Assembly (NCBI RefSeq): GCF_041435335.1
Contig: NZ_CP108430.1
Coordinates: forward strand, 5,865,001-5,929,000
DNA length: 64,000 bases
From: Streptomyces sp. NBC_01283
Lineage (GTDB): Bacteria; Actinomycetota; Actinomycetes; Streptomycetales; Streptomycetaceae
Direction: 5' to 3'
Shown: positions 1 to 9,183 of the stretch, piece by piece
How the letters are laid out: every line of letters begins with the position of its first letter
Position numbering within the stretch: the stretch's first letter is position 1
Program-made: the position numbers and the translations under genes
The notes under the pieces: generated by a model
Database searches by the model: none
What the model was told of the DNA's origin: nothing
Seen by the model: the letters and a program-made list of their open reading frames with translations, nothing else

Positions 1-566
1 TCGCCTACTCCATGATCACCAAGTCGGACAACGCGGCGACCAGCAAGCTCTGGAGTCAGCTCGGCACGGGGAAGATCAAGGCGTTCCTCCGGGCCGCCAA
101 GATGACGAACACGGTGCCGGGATCCGGCGGCTACTGGGGCCTGACCCGGATCAACGCGGCCGACGAGCAGAAGCTCCTCGCCCTGGTCACCGCCCAGAAC
201 TCCGTCCTGAGCGACAACGCGCGCGCCTACATCCTCAAGCTGATGAACAAGGTCGTCTCCTCGCAGCGCTGGGGCACTCCGGCGGGCGCGCCGTCCGGCG
301 TCAAGATCCACGTCAAGAACGGCTGGCTGCAGCGGTCCACGCACGGCTGGCGTGTGCACAGCATCGGCGCGTTCAAGGGCGGCGGCCACGACTACACCCT
401 CTCCGTGCTCACCCACGGCAACAGCACCATGAACTACGGCGTCGCCACCATCCAGGGCGTCGCCAAGGCCGTCCACAAGGACCTGACGCCCAGCGCCTCC
501 GCGGCCGGGCGCTACGCCCCGACGGACACGCCGCGGGAGGCGTTCGTGGCGGTCCCCGGCAGCTGA
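1..566 (+). CDS. Serine beta-lactamase/PBP-fold hydrolase, C-terminal part (5' truncated by window)
   Basis: The window opens inside this gene; its frame starts at base 3 and 187 codons are visible. A Ser-Asp-Asn motif (bases 24-32) matches the SDN loop of class A beta-lactamases and PBP-type serine hydrolases. A Lys-Asn-Gly triad near base 314 sits where these enzymes carry KTG or KSG. The nucleophilic SxxK motif must lie upstream and is not seen. Family knowledge: such Streptomyces proteins are usually secreted and act on, or bind, peptidoglycan or beta-lactams. The KNG variant argues against an efficient beta-lactamase. The gene stops with TGA, followed 34 bases later by a hairpin. Confident in the fold, not in the substrate. 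Confidence 0.75.
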   Translation, partial: AYSMITKSDNAATSKLWSQLGTGKIKAFLRAAKMTNTVPGSGGYWGLTRINAADEQKLLALVTAQNSVLSDNARAYILKLMNKVVSSQRWGTPAGAPSGVKIHVKNGWLQRSTHGWRVHSIGAFKGGGHDYTLSVLTHGNSTMNYGVATIQGVAKAVHKDLTPSASAAGRYAPTDTPREAFVAVPGS

Positions 567-600
567 CGGGGTCCTAGGACCTCAGACCCCTCTTTGTTGC

Positions 601-625
601 GGCGGGATGAAATCCGCATCCCGCC
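601..625 (+). terminator. Hairpin between the hydrolase and the ABC exporter
   Basis: A perfect 9-bp inverted repeat, GGCGGGATG and CATCCCGCC, encloses a 7-base loop. It follows the hydrolase stop by 34 bases and has no T-run, as is common for Streptomyces terminators. It covers the first in-frame ATG (607) of the ABC gene, which argues for initiation at the later ATG (667), or for translational control if 607 is used. Confidence 0.5.
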
Positions 626-666
626 GCGTTGGGCCTCTCGGCAGGTCAGGTCGACGGGTCGACGGG

Positions 667-3600
667 ATGAGGCAGCACGTGGTGGAGCAACGGGGTGGGG
701 CCGAGGCGGAGAAATCCGGCTGGGGCAAACGGCTGACCGGGTACGCGTGGCGGTACCCGAAGGACGTCGTGCTCGCGCTCGGGTCCTCGCTGGCCGGCAT
801 GGCCGTCATGGCGCTCGTCCCGCTGATCACCAAGGTGATCATCGACGACGTCATCGGTGACAAGACGCGGTCCATGGGGCCCTGGGCCGGCGCACTCATC
901 GGCGCCGCCGCCCTCGTCTACGTCTTCACCTACATCCGCCGCTACTACGGCGGCCGGCTCGCCCTCGACGTCCAGCACGACCTGCGGACCGACATGTACG
1001 GGACGATCACCAGGCTCGACGGACGGCGGCAGGACGAGCTGTCCACCGGCCAGGTCGTCGGACGCGCCACCAGCGACCTCCAGCTCATCCAGGGCCTGCT
1101 CTTCATGCTGCCGATGACCATCGGCAACATCCTGCTCTTCGTGATCTCCCTCGTGATCATGGCGTGGCTCTCCGTGCCGCTGACCCTCGTGGCGCTCGCC
1201 GTGGCCCCCGCCCTCTGGTTCATCGCCAAGCGCAGCCGCAGCCGCCTGCACCCCTCCACCTGGTACGCGCAGGCCCAGGCCGCCGCCGTCGCCGGAGTCG
1301 TGGACGGCTCCGTCTCCGGCGTACGCGTCGTGAAGGGCTTCGGCCAGGAGGACCAGGAGACCGGGAAGCTCCGGGAGGTCGGACGCAAGCTCTTCGCGGG
1401 GCGCCTTCGCACCATCCGGCTGAACTCCAAGTACACGCCCGCCCTGCAGGCCGTGCCCGCGCTCGGGCAGGTCGCGATGCTCGCGCTCGGCGGCTGGCTG
1501 GCCGTGCGCGGACAGATCACGCTCGGCACCTTCGTCGCCTTCTCCAGCTACCTCGCCCAGCTCGTCGGCCCCGTGCGCATGCTCGCCATGGTCCTCACCG
1601 TCGGCCAGCAGGCCCGCGCGGGCGCCGAGCGCGTCCTGGAGCTCATCGACACCGAGCCGACGCTCAAGGACGGCACCAAGGAGCTGCCCGCCGACGCCCC
1701 GGCGACCGTCGAGTTCGACGACGTCTCCTTCGCGTACGAGGACAGCCGCCCCGTCCTGGACGGCCTCTCCTTCGAGATCCGGCCCGGCGAGACCCTAGCC
1801 GTCGTCGGCACCTCGGGCAGCGGCAAGTCCACCGTCTCGCTGCTGCTTCCCCGCTTCTACGACGTGACGCACGGCGCCGTCCTCATCGGCGGGCACGACG
1901 TCCGCGAGCTGACGGCCGACTCGCTGCGGGCCGCCATCGGGCTCGTGCCCGAGGACTCCTTCCTCTTCTCCGACACCATCCGCGCCAACATCGCGTACGG
2001 GAAGCCGGACGCCACCCAGGAGGAGATCGAGACCGCGGCCCGCGCCGCCCAGGCCGACCGCTTCGTGTCCGAGCTGCCCGACGGGTACGACACCACCGTC
2101 GGTGAGCACGGCCTCACCCTCTCCGGCGGCCAGCGCCAGCGCGTCGCGCTCGCCCGCGCCATCCTCACCGACCCCCGGCTGCTGGTACTGGACGATGCGA
2201 CGTCCGCGGTGGACGCGCGCGTCGAGCACGAGATCCATGAGGCCCTGCGCGAGGTCATGGCAGGGCGCACGACCCTCCTCATCGCCCACCGCCGCTCCAC
2301 CCTCAACCTCGCCGACCGCATCGCCGTACTCGACGGCGGCAAGCTCGCGGCCATCGGCACGCACGAGGAGCTGACGGAGAACTCCCCGCTCTACCGGCGC
2401 CTCCTCACCGACCCCGACGAGCTCGGCGGCGTCTCGCCCGGCCACGCGGTCCCGGTCGAACTCCCCGAGGACACCTCCGTACGCGACGAGCTCGACGCCG
2501 AGTTCGACGCCGAGCGCGGCATCACCCCGCAGCTGTGGGTCGGCGACCGGGAGACCAAGGCCGCCAAAGATCCAGCGATGTCCGGGATGCCCGCGACGCC
2601 CGAACTCCTCGCGCAGGTCGAAGCGCTGCCCCCGGCCACCGACACCCCCGGCATCGACGAGGCACGCGCGGTCACCCCGGAGGAGTCGTACGGACTGCGC
2701 CGCCTCCTCGCCGGATTCGGGAAGCCGCTGCTGCTCTCGCTCCTCCTGGTCGTCGTCGACGCGGGCATGGGCCTGCTGCTTCCCGTCCTGATCCGGCACG
2801 GCATCGACGAAGGCGTTTCCCAGCTCGCGCTCGGTGCCGTGTGGGCGGCCTCCGCACTCGCGCTGCTCTCCGTGCTCGTGCAGTGGACGGCGCAGACAGC
2901 CGAGACGCGCATGACCGGACGGACGGGCGAGCGAGTGCTCTACTCCCTCCGTCTGAAGATCTTCTCCCAGCTCCAGCGGCTCGGACTCGACTACTACGAG
3001 CGGGAGCTGACCGGGCGCATCATGACCCGGATGACCACGGACGTGGACGCCCTGTCCACCTTCCTGCAGACCGGGCTCGTCACCGCCTTCGTCTCCGTCG
3101 TCACCTTCTTCGGCATCATGGTCGCGCTCGTCGTCATCGACGTGGAGCTCGCGCTCGTCGTGTTCGCGACGCTGCCGCCGCTGATCATCGGCACGTTCTT
3201 CTTCCGCCGCTCCAGCGTCAAGGCGTACGAGCTGGCGCGTGAGCGCGTCTCGGTGGTCAACGCCGACCTCCAGGAGTCCGTCGCCGGGCTCCGCATCGTG
3301 CAGGCCTTCCGGCGCGAGCGCTCGGGCGGCGAGAAGTTCGCCGCGGCCAGCGCCGACTACCGCAAGGCCCGGATCCGCGGGCAGTGGCTGATCTCGATCT
3401 ACTTCCCGTTCGTGCAGCTGCTCTCGGCGGTCGCCGCGGCGGCGGTCCTGATGGTCGGCGCGGGACGCGTGGAGGCGGGCACGCTCACGACCGGCGCCCT
3501 GGTCGCCTACCTCCTCTACATCGACCTGTTCTTCGCCCCCGTCCAGCAGCTCTCCCAGGTCTTCGACGGCTACCAGCAGGCCACCGTCTCGCTCGGCCGC

Positions 3601-4425
3601 ATCCAGGAACTGCTCCGGGAGCCGACCTCCACCAAGGCCGCCGACGAGCCGCTCGACGTCCTGTCCCTGCGCGGCGAGATCGCCTTCGAGGACGTGGACT
3701 TCGCGTACGGCTCCGCCGACGAACCGGAGGAGGCGCTGAGCGACGTAAGCCTGCGGATTCCCGCCGGGCAGACCGTGGCCTTCGTCGGCGAGACCGGCGC
3801 GGGCAAGTCGACGCTGGTCAAGCTCGTCGCCCGGTTCTACGACCCGACCGGCGGCCGGGTGACGGTGGACGGCACGGACCTGCGGTCCCTGGACATCACC
3901 GCCTACCGCCACCGCCTCGGCGTCGTCCCGCAGGAGGCCTACCTCTTCGCGGGCACGGTGCGCGACGCGATCGCCTACGGGCGGCCCGACGCCACCGACG
4001 CCGAGGTGGAGGCCGCGGCCCGCGCGGTCGGCGCGCACGACATGATCGCCACCCTGGACGGCGGCTACCTCCACGAGGTCTCCGAGCGCGGCCGCAACCT
4101 CTCCGCAGGACAGCGCCAGCTCATCGCCCTGGCCCGCGCGGAGCTCGTCGACCCGGACATCCTGCTCCTCGACGAGGCGACCGCCGCCCTCGACCTGGCC
4201 ACGGAAGCGCAGGTCAACCAGGCGACCGACCGCATCGCGGGCAAGCGCACCACCCTCGTCGTCGCCCACCGCCTCACCACGGCCGCCCGCGCGGACCGGG
4301 TGATCCTGATGGACCACGGCCGGGTCGCGGAGGACGGCACGCACGAGGAGCTGCTCGCGCTCGACGGCCGGTACGCGACCCTGTGGCGGACGTTCGTCGG
4401 GGAGGCGGAGCCGTCGGCCGCCTAG
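667..4425 (+). CDS. Fused heterodimer-type ABC exporter (TMD-NBD-TMD-NBD)
   Basis: This is a type IV (B-family) multidrug or lipid ABC exporter with both half-transporters in one chain of 1252 residues. Each half has a six-helix membrane domain and a nucleotide-binding domain. NBD1 has Walker A GTSGSGKST (about residue 381), signature LSGGQ (about 486) and Walker B ending LDDATS. NBD2 has Walker A GETGAGKST (about 1041), signature LSAGQ (about 1144) and Walker B ending LDEAT. The Asp in place of the catalytic Glu in NBD1 and the altered signature in NBD2 would meet at one composite site, giving one degenerate and one active ATP site. An alternative ATG at 607 lies in a hairpin; neither start has a strong ribosome site. 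The substrate is unknown. Confidence 0.9.
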   Translation: MRQHVVEQRGGAEAEKSGWGKRLTGYAWRYPKDVVLALGSSLAGMAVMALVPLITKVIIDDVIGDKTRSMGPWAGALIGAAALVYVFTYIRRYYGGRLALDVQHDLRTDMYGTITRLDGRRQDELSTGQVVGRATSDLQLIQGLLFMLPMTIGNILLFVISLVIMAWLSVPLTLVALAVAPALWFIAKRSRSRLHPSTWYAQAQAAAVAGVVDGSVSGVRVVKGFGQEDQETGKLREVGRKLFAGRLRTIRLNSKYTPALQAVPALGQVAMLALGGWLAVRGQITLGTFVAFSSYLAQLVGPVRMLAMVLTVGQQARAGAERVLELIDTEPTLKDGTKELPADAPATVEFDDVSFAYEDSRPVLDGLSFEIRPGETLAVVGTSGSGKSTVSLLLPRFYDVTHGAVLIGGHDVRELTADSLRAAIGLVPEDSFLFSDTIRANIAYGKPDATQEEIETAARAAQADRFVSELPDGYDTTVGEHGLTLSGGQRQRVALARAILTDPRLLVLDDATSAVDARVEHEIHEALREVMAGRTTLLIAHRRSTLNLADRIAVLDGGKLAAIGTHEELTENSPLYRRLLTDPDELGGVSPGHAVPVELPEDTSVRDELDAEFDAERGITPQLWVGDRETKAAKDPAMSGMPATPELLAQVEALPPATDTPGIDEARAVTPEESYGLRRLLAGFGKPLLLSLLLVVVDAGMGLLLPVLIRHGIDEGVSQLALGAVWAASALALLSVLVQWTAQTAETRMTGRTGERVLYSLRLKIFSQLQRLGLDYYERELTGRIMTRMTTDVDALSTFLQTGLVTAFVSVVTFFGIMVALVVIDVELALVVFATLPPLIIGTFFFRRSSVKAYELARERVSVVNADLQESVAGLRIVQAFRRERSGGEKFAAASADYRKARIRGQWLISIYFPFVQLLSAVAAAAVLMVGAGRVEAGTLTTGALVAYLLYIDLFFAPVQQLSQVFDGYQQATVSLGRIQELLREPTSTKAADEPLDVLSLRGEIAFEDVDFAYGSADEPEEALSDVSLRIPAGQTVAFVGETGAGKSTLVKLVARFYDPTGGRVTVDGTDLRSLDITAYRHRLGVVPQEAYLFAGTVRDAIAYGRPDATDAEVEAAARAVGAHDMIATLDGGYLHEVSERGRNLSAGQRQLIALARAELVDPDILLLDEATAALDLATEAQVNQATDRIAGKRTTLVVAHRLTTAARADRVILMDHGRVAEDGTHEELLALDGRYATLWRTFVGEAEPSAA

Positions 4426-4545
4426 CGGGCGGCCTCACATATGGATCATGCCGGTGAACGAATCGGGGCGGTCGCGCAACCGGGCGCCCTACGGTCGGCG
4501 TCCGTACATCAGTACGCTGATGCGGATGTGTCGGGAGGGATACCG

Positions 4546-4941
4546 GTGAGCAGTGGTCGAATACGGCGGAGCCTTGCGCTCGGCGCCGTCGTCCTCACGG
4601 CTGCCCTCATGCTGGGTGTCGCGGGCGCCGGTGCGGCGCAGGCGCAGCCGTCGTCCGGACGCTGCGCCGGACACAAGGTGCGCACCCTCTCCTTCAGCAC
4701 CGGCAAGATCCTCGTCTACAAGAGCCGCGGCTACATCTGCGCCGTCACCGTCGCCAAGCGCCCCGGCGCCCGCAAGACGATGTCCGTCAGCGTCCAGGCC
4801 CGCGGCAACCGCCCGGCCAGGGACAAGGGCCGCTACACGCGCCAGGCGGGGCCGGTCACGGTGCACGCCGGGCATCGGTGCGTGTGGGTGAAGGGCGCGG
4901 TGGGCGCGGGGGGCATCAGCTCGGGCTGGATCCTCTGCTGA
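4546..4941 (+). CDS. Small secreted protein of unknown function
   Basis: A 131-residue protein with a Sec signal peptide: a basic start (SGRIRR), a hydrophobic core, and an Ala-rich cleavage region ending AGAAQAQ near residue 35. The mature part is basic and has three or four Cys, including a C-terminal Cys, so disulfides are likely. I recognise no family. The GTG start is chosen because GGGAGGGA lies 5 bases upstream and because an upstream ATG (4441) would put 35 unrelated residues before the signal. It stands alone between the ABC exporter and the peptidase. Its distal half is rich in Gly, Arg and Lys. Confidence 0.7.
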   Translation: MSSGRIRRSLALGAVVLTAALMLGVAGAGAAQAQPSSGRCAGHKVRTLSFSTGKILVYKSRGYICAVTVAKRPGARKTMSVSVQARGNRPARDKGRYTRQAGPVTVHAGHRCVWVKGAVGAGGISSGWILC

Positions 4942-5070
4942 GGGCGATGCCGCTACGGATGCCCCCTTTGTGACGTACTGCGTTCTGGTGTGACGCAAGA
5001 GCCCCTAGTAGTGAGCGAGTTGCTCCGATAAGTTCCGGCGGACGCAACCGTGAACTTATGGGGAGAGTGC

Positions 5071-6483
5071 ATGCGCAAGGCGCTCAGATGGCTTCTGTCG
5101 CTGGTGGTGCTCATAGGCACCGTCGGCACGGCGAGTGCGGCAGGGGCGGCCACCGCCGCCGAACCGCGGGCCACCGACATCAAGGACCGACTCCTCGCGA
5201 TACCGGGCATGAGCCTGATCGAGGAGAAGCCGTACACCGGCTACCGCTACTTCGTCCTCAACTACACCCAGCCGATCGACCACCGGCACCCCTCCAAGGG
5301 CACCTTCAAGCAGCGCCTGACGGTCCTGCACAAGGACACCGCCCGCCCCACGGCCTTCTTCACCAGCGGCTACGGGGTCTCCACGAACCCCAGCCGCAGC
5401 GAGCCGACGCGGATCATCGACGGCAACCAAGTCTCCTTGGAATACCGCTACTTCACGCCGTCCCGTCCCCAGCCGGCCGACTGGTCCAAGCTCGACATCT
5501 GGCAGGCGGCGAGCGACCAGCACCGCATCTTCAAGGCGCTGAAGCCCCTCTACGACAAGAAGTGGGTGGCCACCGGCGGCTCGAAGGGCGGCATGACGGC
5601 CACGTACTACGAGCGCTTCTACCCGCGTGACATGGACGGCGTCGTCGCGTACGTCGCCCCGAACGACGTGGTGAACAAGGAGGACTCGCGCTACGACAAG
5701 TTCTTCGAGACCGTCGGCACCAAGGAGTGCAGGGCCAAGCTGGAGGCCGTGCAGCGCGAGGCACTCGTGCGCCGCGAGCCGCTGGAGAAGAAGTACGCCG
5801 CCTTCGCCGAGGCGGGCGACTACACCTTCAAGACGGTCGGCAACCTCGACAAGGCGTACGAGGCGGTCGTCCTCGACCTGGTGTGGGGCTTCTGGCAGTA
5901 CCAGCCGGAGTCCGCGTGCGCCGACGTCCCCGACGCCAAGTCCTCCTCGGACCAGGTGATCTTCGACTACGTCGACGCGGTGGGCGGCTGGTCCTCCTAC
6001 ACCGACCAGGGCCTGACCCCGTACACGCCGTACTACTACCAGGCCGGTACGCAGCTGGGCTCGCCCGACATCAAGCAGCCCTGGCTCGGCGACCTGAGCC
6101 GCTACGGCTACCAGCCGCCGCGGAACTTCGTGCCGCGTGACATCCCGATGAAGTTCCAGTCGGGCGCCATGAAGGACGTCGACCGCTGGGTGCGGCACAA
6201 CGCGCAGCGGATGCTGTACGTCTACGGCGCGAACGACCCATGGGGTGCCGAGCCGTTCCGTCCCGCCAAGGGCGCGAAGCACGACTCGTACGTCTTCACC
6301 GCTCCCGGGGCCAACCACGGCGCGAACGTCGCCGGTCTCGTCCCGGCGGAGAAGGCCAAGGCGACGGAGCGGATCCAGGCCTGGGCCGGCGTCTCCACCT
6401 CGGCTTCTCCCAAGCCGCTGGCTCCGTACGACGCGAAGCTCGACCGCAAGGACGAGCACAAGCAGATGACGCTGCGGCCGTAA
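5071..6483 (+). CDS. Secreted S37-family tripeptidyl/prolyl aminopeptidase
   Basis: A 470-residue secreted serine peptidase of the PS-10/S37 family, related to the Streptomyces mobaraensis prolyl tri/tetrapeptidyl aminopeptidase. A signal peptide (MRKALRWLLSLVVLIGTVGT followed by Ala-rich sequence) is followed by the conserved N-terminal 'RYFVLNYTQPIDH' block and the nucleophile elbow GGSKGG (about residue 172, Ser in GxSxG). Family knowledge: these enzymes remove tripeptides from secreted proteins and peptides outside the cell, for example activation peptides of transglutaminase or subtilisin-inhibitor fragments. The ATG at 5071 has GGGGAGAG just upstream, so it is preferred over a GTG at 5050. 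It ends before a strong hairpin and converges on the lipoprotein gene. Confidence 0.88.
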   Translation: MRKALRWLLSLVVLIGTVGTASAAGAATAAEPRATDIKDRLLAIPGMSLIEEKPYTGYRYFVLNYTQPIDHRHPSKGTFKQRLTVLHKDTARPTAFFTSGYGVSTNPSRSEPTRIIDGNQVSLEYRYFTPSRPQPADWSKLDIWQAASDQHRIFKALKPLYDKKWVATGGSKGGMTATYYERFYPRDMDGVVAYVAPNDVVNKEDSRYDKFFETVGTKECRAKLEAVQREALVRREPLEKKYAAFAEAGDYTFKTVGNLDKAYEAVVLDLVWGFWQYQPESACADVPDAKSSSDQVIFDYVDAVGGWSSYTDQGLTPYTPYYYQAGTQLGSPDIKQPWLGDLSRYGYQPPRNFVPRDIPMKFQSGAMKDVDRWVRHNAQRMLYVYGANDPWGAEPFRPAKGAKHDSYVFTAPGANHGANVAGLVPAEKAKATERIQAWAGVSTSASPKPLAPYDAKLDRKDEHKQMTLRP

Positions 6484-6495
6484 CGCCCGCTCTGT

Positions 6496-6538
6496 CACCG
6501 GCTTCGCCGGGTACGTCCTCAAACGCCGGACGGGCTGA
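6496..6538. repeat. 43-bp dispersed intergenic element, copy 1
   Basis: This 43-base stretch recurs inverted at 37787-37829 with 41 of 43 bases identical; the differences fall in the GGTAC/CGTTC stretch. Both copies lie just after a stop codon and contain the block GTCCTCAAACGCCGGACGGG. The right part of this copy also forms the left arm of the adjacent terminator. I know this motif as a common Streptomyces intergenic sequence; its function is not established. Confidence 0.7.
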
Positions 6539-6557
6539 CTCGCAGCCCGTCCGGCGT
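6523..6557. terminator. Bidirectional-type terminator hairpin
   Basis: A perfect 15-bp stem, with arms ACGCCGGACGGGCTG and CAGCCCGTCCGGCGT, encloses a 5-base loop ACTCG. It sits between the convergent peptidase and lipoprotein genes and can serve both. There is no U-tract. Confidence 0.75.
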
Positions 6558-6568
6558 CAGGGACCCGC

Positions 6569-7231
6569 TCACACCCGCACCGCACACCCCACCGGCTTCG
6601 CACCCCCCAGCGACACGTAGAGCTGTGTCGCGGCGGGGCACAGGGACCGCTCGGAGACGGCCACCGTCACCCGGTACTCGGGGGCCGTCGTCCCGGACCC
6701 GTCGCAGGCCGTCTCCCGCACCTCGCCCCGCCCCGCCGCGTAGACGCAGTCCCCGACCACCGTCCGGGGCCCGCCCCCGCCCCCGGGGTCCCCGGGATGC
6801 GGCTCCTCCAGGTTCCGCATGCAGGCGTAGCCCCGCGGCACCTCGCCGTTGCCGTCCTCGTCCGCCGCGGGCCTGTTCTCACTGATGTGGAGCACGAAGT
6901 CCGTGCGGACGGGGCACGAAGGGCCATCCGAGACCTTGCCGTCGTAACGGGCGATGACCCTGGCCGTCGCCCGCTCGCTCGTGCACGACACCTCCGTGAA
7001 GCTCTCGCGCCCCCGCGAACCGCACTCGTCCACCGCGAGGAAGACGGCGCCGGACCCGGACGACACCGACGAGGTCGGCTGCCGGCCCTTCAGGCGGCCC
7101 GACGCGTCCGGCCCCGGATCCGAGGACTTCTGGCAGCCGGTCACGGCGGCGCACAGCGTCACCGCGAGCAGCACGAGCAACCCCCGCACCACCACGGACC
7201 ACGCCGTGTTCCTGCCAAGCAAGGCACGCAT
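6569..7231 (-). CDS. Lipoprotein of unknown function
   Basis: A 220-residue protein with a lipoprotein signal peptide. A basic start and a hydrophobic run end in the lipobox AAVTGC, so Cys about residue 33 should be diacylated and hold the protein on the outer face of the membrane. The mature region has about eight further Cys in spaced pairs, suggesting a disulfide-bonded domain, and a Gly/Pro-rich stretch. I recognise no catalytic motif. The ATG start is preferred to an upstream one because it begins a proper signal peptide and has a G-rich ribosome site 6 bases upstream. It shares a convergent terminator with the S37 peptidase. Confidence 0.7.
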   Translation of the reverse strand: MRALLGRNTAWSVVVRGLLVLLAVTLCAAVTGCQKSSDPGPDASGRLKGRQPTSSVSSGSGAVFLAVDECGSRGRESFTEVSCTSERATARVIARYDGKVSDGPSCPVRTDFVLHISENRPAADEDGNGEVPRGYACMRNLEEPHPGDPGGGGGPRTVVGDCVYAAGRGEVRETACDGSGTTAPEYRVTVAVSERSLCPAATQLYVSLGGAKPVGCAVRV

Positions 7232-7310
7232 GGCAAACCCCCCGATATGTGCACCCAGCGTGACCCGCCGGAGCGGGTGCACGCCAGGTGCGTGGGGTGC
7301 TTTGGGTCAG

Positions 7311-7328
7311 CCGGCGGTGGCACGCCGG
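7311..7328 (-). terminator. Possible terminator of the GH3 gene
   Basis: A 6-bp stem CCGGCG/CGCCGG with a 6-base loop lies 17 bases past the GH3 stop codon on its strand. It is short and has no T-run. Confidence 0.35.
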
Positions 7329-7344
7329 GGGCGCGGCGTACAGG

Positions 7345-9183
7345 TCAGTACGTCAGCCCGTGCCCGAGCGGATACAGCACCTGCCCCGGATCATCCGCAC
7401 GCTGCACCGGCACGGGCAGCTTCCCCCGCGGCTCGGCGCGCCCCGCGATCACCCGTACCGCGGCCCGCAGTTCGACGTCCGTCCAGCAGTACGCGGCGAG
7501 CGACGCGCCCACGCTCGGGAGCCACGCCACGTCGTACGGATTGCGGATCGCGAGGGCGACGACGGGGACTCCGGTCGCCACCAGCGCCTTCACCAGGGCG
7601 ATCTGGGCGCTGCCCGCCCCCACGTTGTACGTGCCCACGAGCACCGCGGCCTTGCCCGCGGACGCCGCAACCGCTTCGGCGATCCTCGCGGCGGAGGGGG
7701 CCGTGCCCGTCGGCAGCACCGTCGGCGTGAAGCCGAGGTCCGTCAGCTCGCGGCCCATGACGGCCGTCGGAGGACCCGTCGTCCCCGACGGCGACGCCGG
7801 GTCGGCGCCCACGACGAGCACGTCCCGGTGCGTCCGCCGCGACAGCGGAAGCAGCCCGTCCGTGTTGAGCAGCAGCGTCGTCGTCTCCTCCGCGATCCGG
7901 TCGGCGGCGGCGAGATGCGCGCGCGTGCCGACCGCCCGGTCGACACCGCGCGAGGTGACGTACGGGTCGGAGAAGAGGTCGAGCTTCGCCTTGAGGCGCA
8001 GGATCCGCAGGATCGATTCGTCGAGCCGCGCCTCCGTCAACTCGCCGTCCCGCACGGCCTGGAGCACCGCGTTCCAGGCGGTCTCCGGCTTCGGCGGGTT
8101 CAGGAGCTGGTCGACGCCCGCCTTCAGCGCGAGCACCGGCACGCGGTCGTCGCCGTACTTCGTGCGGACGCCCTGCATGCCGAGCGAGTCCGTCACCACG
8201 ACCCCGTCGTAGCCGAGTTCCTCGCGCAGGATGCCGGTGAGGATGGGGTGGGAGAGCGTCGCCGGGTCCTCGGCCGGATCGAGGGCGGGGACCACGATGT
8301 GCGCGGTCATGATCGAGTCGATGCCCGCGGCCACCGCCGCACGGAACGGCGGGGCATCCAGGGTCTCCCACTGCTCACGGGTGTGGTGGATGTACGGCAG
8401 CTTGGAGTGGCTGTCGTCCTTGGTGTCGCCGTGCCCGGGGAAGTGCTTGGACGTCGACGCGATGTCCGTGCCCTGATAGCCCTTGACCTGCGCGGCGACC
8501 AGGTCGGCCACCGCTTCGGGGTCCGAGCCGAAGGACCGTACGCCGATGACGGGGTTGCCGGGATTGACGTTCACGTCGGCGACCGGGGCGTAGTTCTGCC
8601 GGATGCCGAGCGCGCGGAGTTCGGCACCGGCGATGCGGGCCGCCTTGCGCGCGGTGGAGCGTGAGCCCGCGGCGCCCAGGGCCATCGCGCCGGGCAGGAG
8701 CGTGGCGGGGATGCCGACGCGGGCCACGGCGCCGTGCTCCTGGTCGGTGGAGATGAGGAGCGGGATGCGGGCGGTGGGGGACTGCTCCGGGTGCTCGGGG
8801 GTGAGGGCCGCGCGCTGGATGCCGTTCGAGAGGTCGGCGATCTGGTGCGGGGCACGGGTGTTGTGCGCCCAGCCGAAGTAGATGATGCCGCCGAGGTGGT
8901 ACTTGGCGACCGCCTCCGCGGCGGTGCGGACGCCGAGCTCCTCGACGTTGGCGTCGATGTCCGCCTGGTCGGGCTCGGTGGCGGAGTGGCCGTACACGTG
9001 CATCACGAAGAGCTGGCCGACCTTCTCCTGGAGGCTCATGCGGGAGATGAGCTCCCGCAGCTTCCGGTCGCGACCGCGGTCGCCGCTGCCCGCCGCGTGA
9101 GCTGCGGAGGGCGCGGCCAGGGCCGTCGCCGCGACGGCCGTGGCGGTGAGCAGGGTGCGTCTGGAGGCGGGGCGGTGGGACAT
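7345..9183 (-). CDS. Tat-exported GH3 beta-N-acetylglucosaminidase (NagZ-like)
   Basis: A 612-residue glycoside hydrolase family 3 enzyme. The N-terminus MSHRPASRRTLLTATAV is a Tat signal with the twin-Arg motif SRRTLL and an Ala-rich cleavage site (AAHAA). The TIM barrel carries the KHFPGHGDT...DSH block, diagnostic of the NagZ-type branch, where the His and Asp act as the unusual acid/base pair. The nucleophile Asp lies in VVVTDSLGMQG (about residue 332). A C-terminal alpha/beta sandwich follows. Family knowledge: NagZ-like enzymes release N-acetylglucosamine from chitin or murein fragments; an exported one works outside the membrane. The start is set by GGAG a few bases upstream and by the signal peptide. 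It is transcribed alone, with a 337-base upstream region. Confidence 0.9.
   Translation of the reverse strand: MSHRPASRRTLLTATAVAATALAAPSAAHAAGSGDRGRDRKLRELISRMSLQEKVGQLFVMHVYGHSATEPDQADIDANVEELGVRTAAEAVAKYHLGGIIYFGWAHNTRAPHQIADLSNGIQRAALTPEHPEQSPTARIPLLISTDQEHGAVARVGIPATLLPGAMALGAAGSRSTARKAARIAGAELRALGIRQNYAPVADVNVNPGNPVIGVRSFGSDPEAVADLVAAQVKGYQGTDIASTSKHFPGHGDTKDDSHSKLPYIHHTREQWETLDAPPFRAAVAAGIDSIMTAHIVVPALDPAEDPATLSHPILTGILREELGYDGVVVTDSLGMQGVRTKYGDDRVPVLALKAGVDQLLNPPKPETAWNAVLQAVRDGELTEARLDESILRILRLKAKLDLFSDPYVTSRGVDRAVGTRAHLAAADRIAEETTTLLLNTDGLLPLSRRTHRDVLVVGADPASPSGTTGPPTAVMGRELTDLGFTPTVLPTGTAPSAARIAEAVAASAGKAAVLVGTYNVGAGSAQIALVKALVATGVPVVALAIRNPYDVAWLPSVGASLAAYCWTDVELRAAVRVIAGRAEPRGKLPVPVQRADDPGQVLYPLGHGLTY

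Noticed and set aside
1795..4344. 849-codon frame antisense to the ABC exporter
   Set aside because: Typical high-GC shadow of a long real gene; Gly/Arg/Val-rich, no family features.
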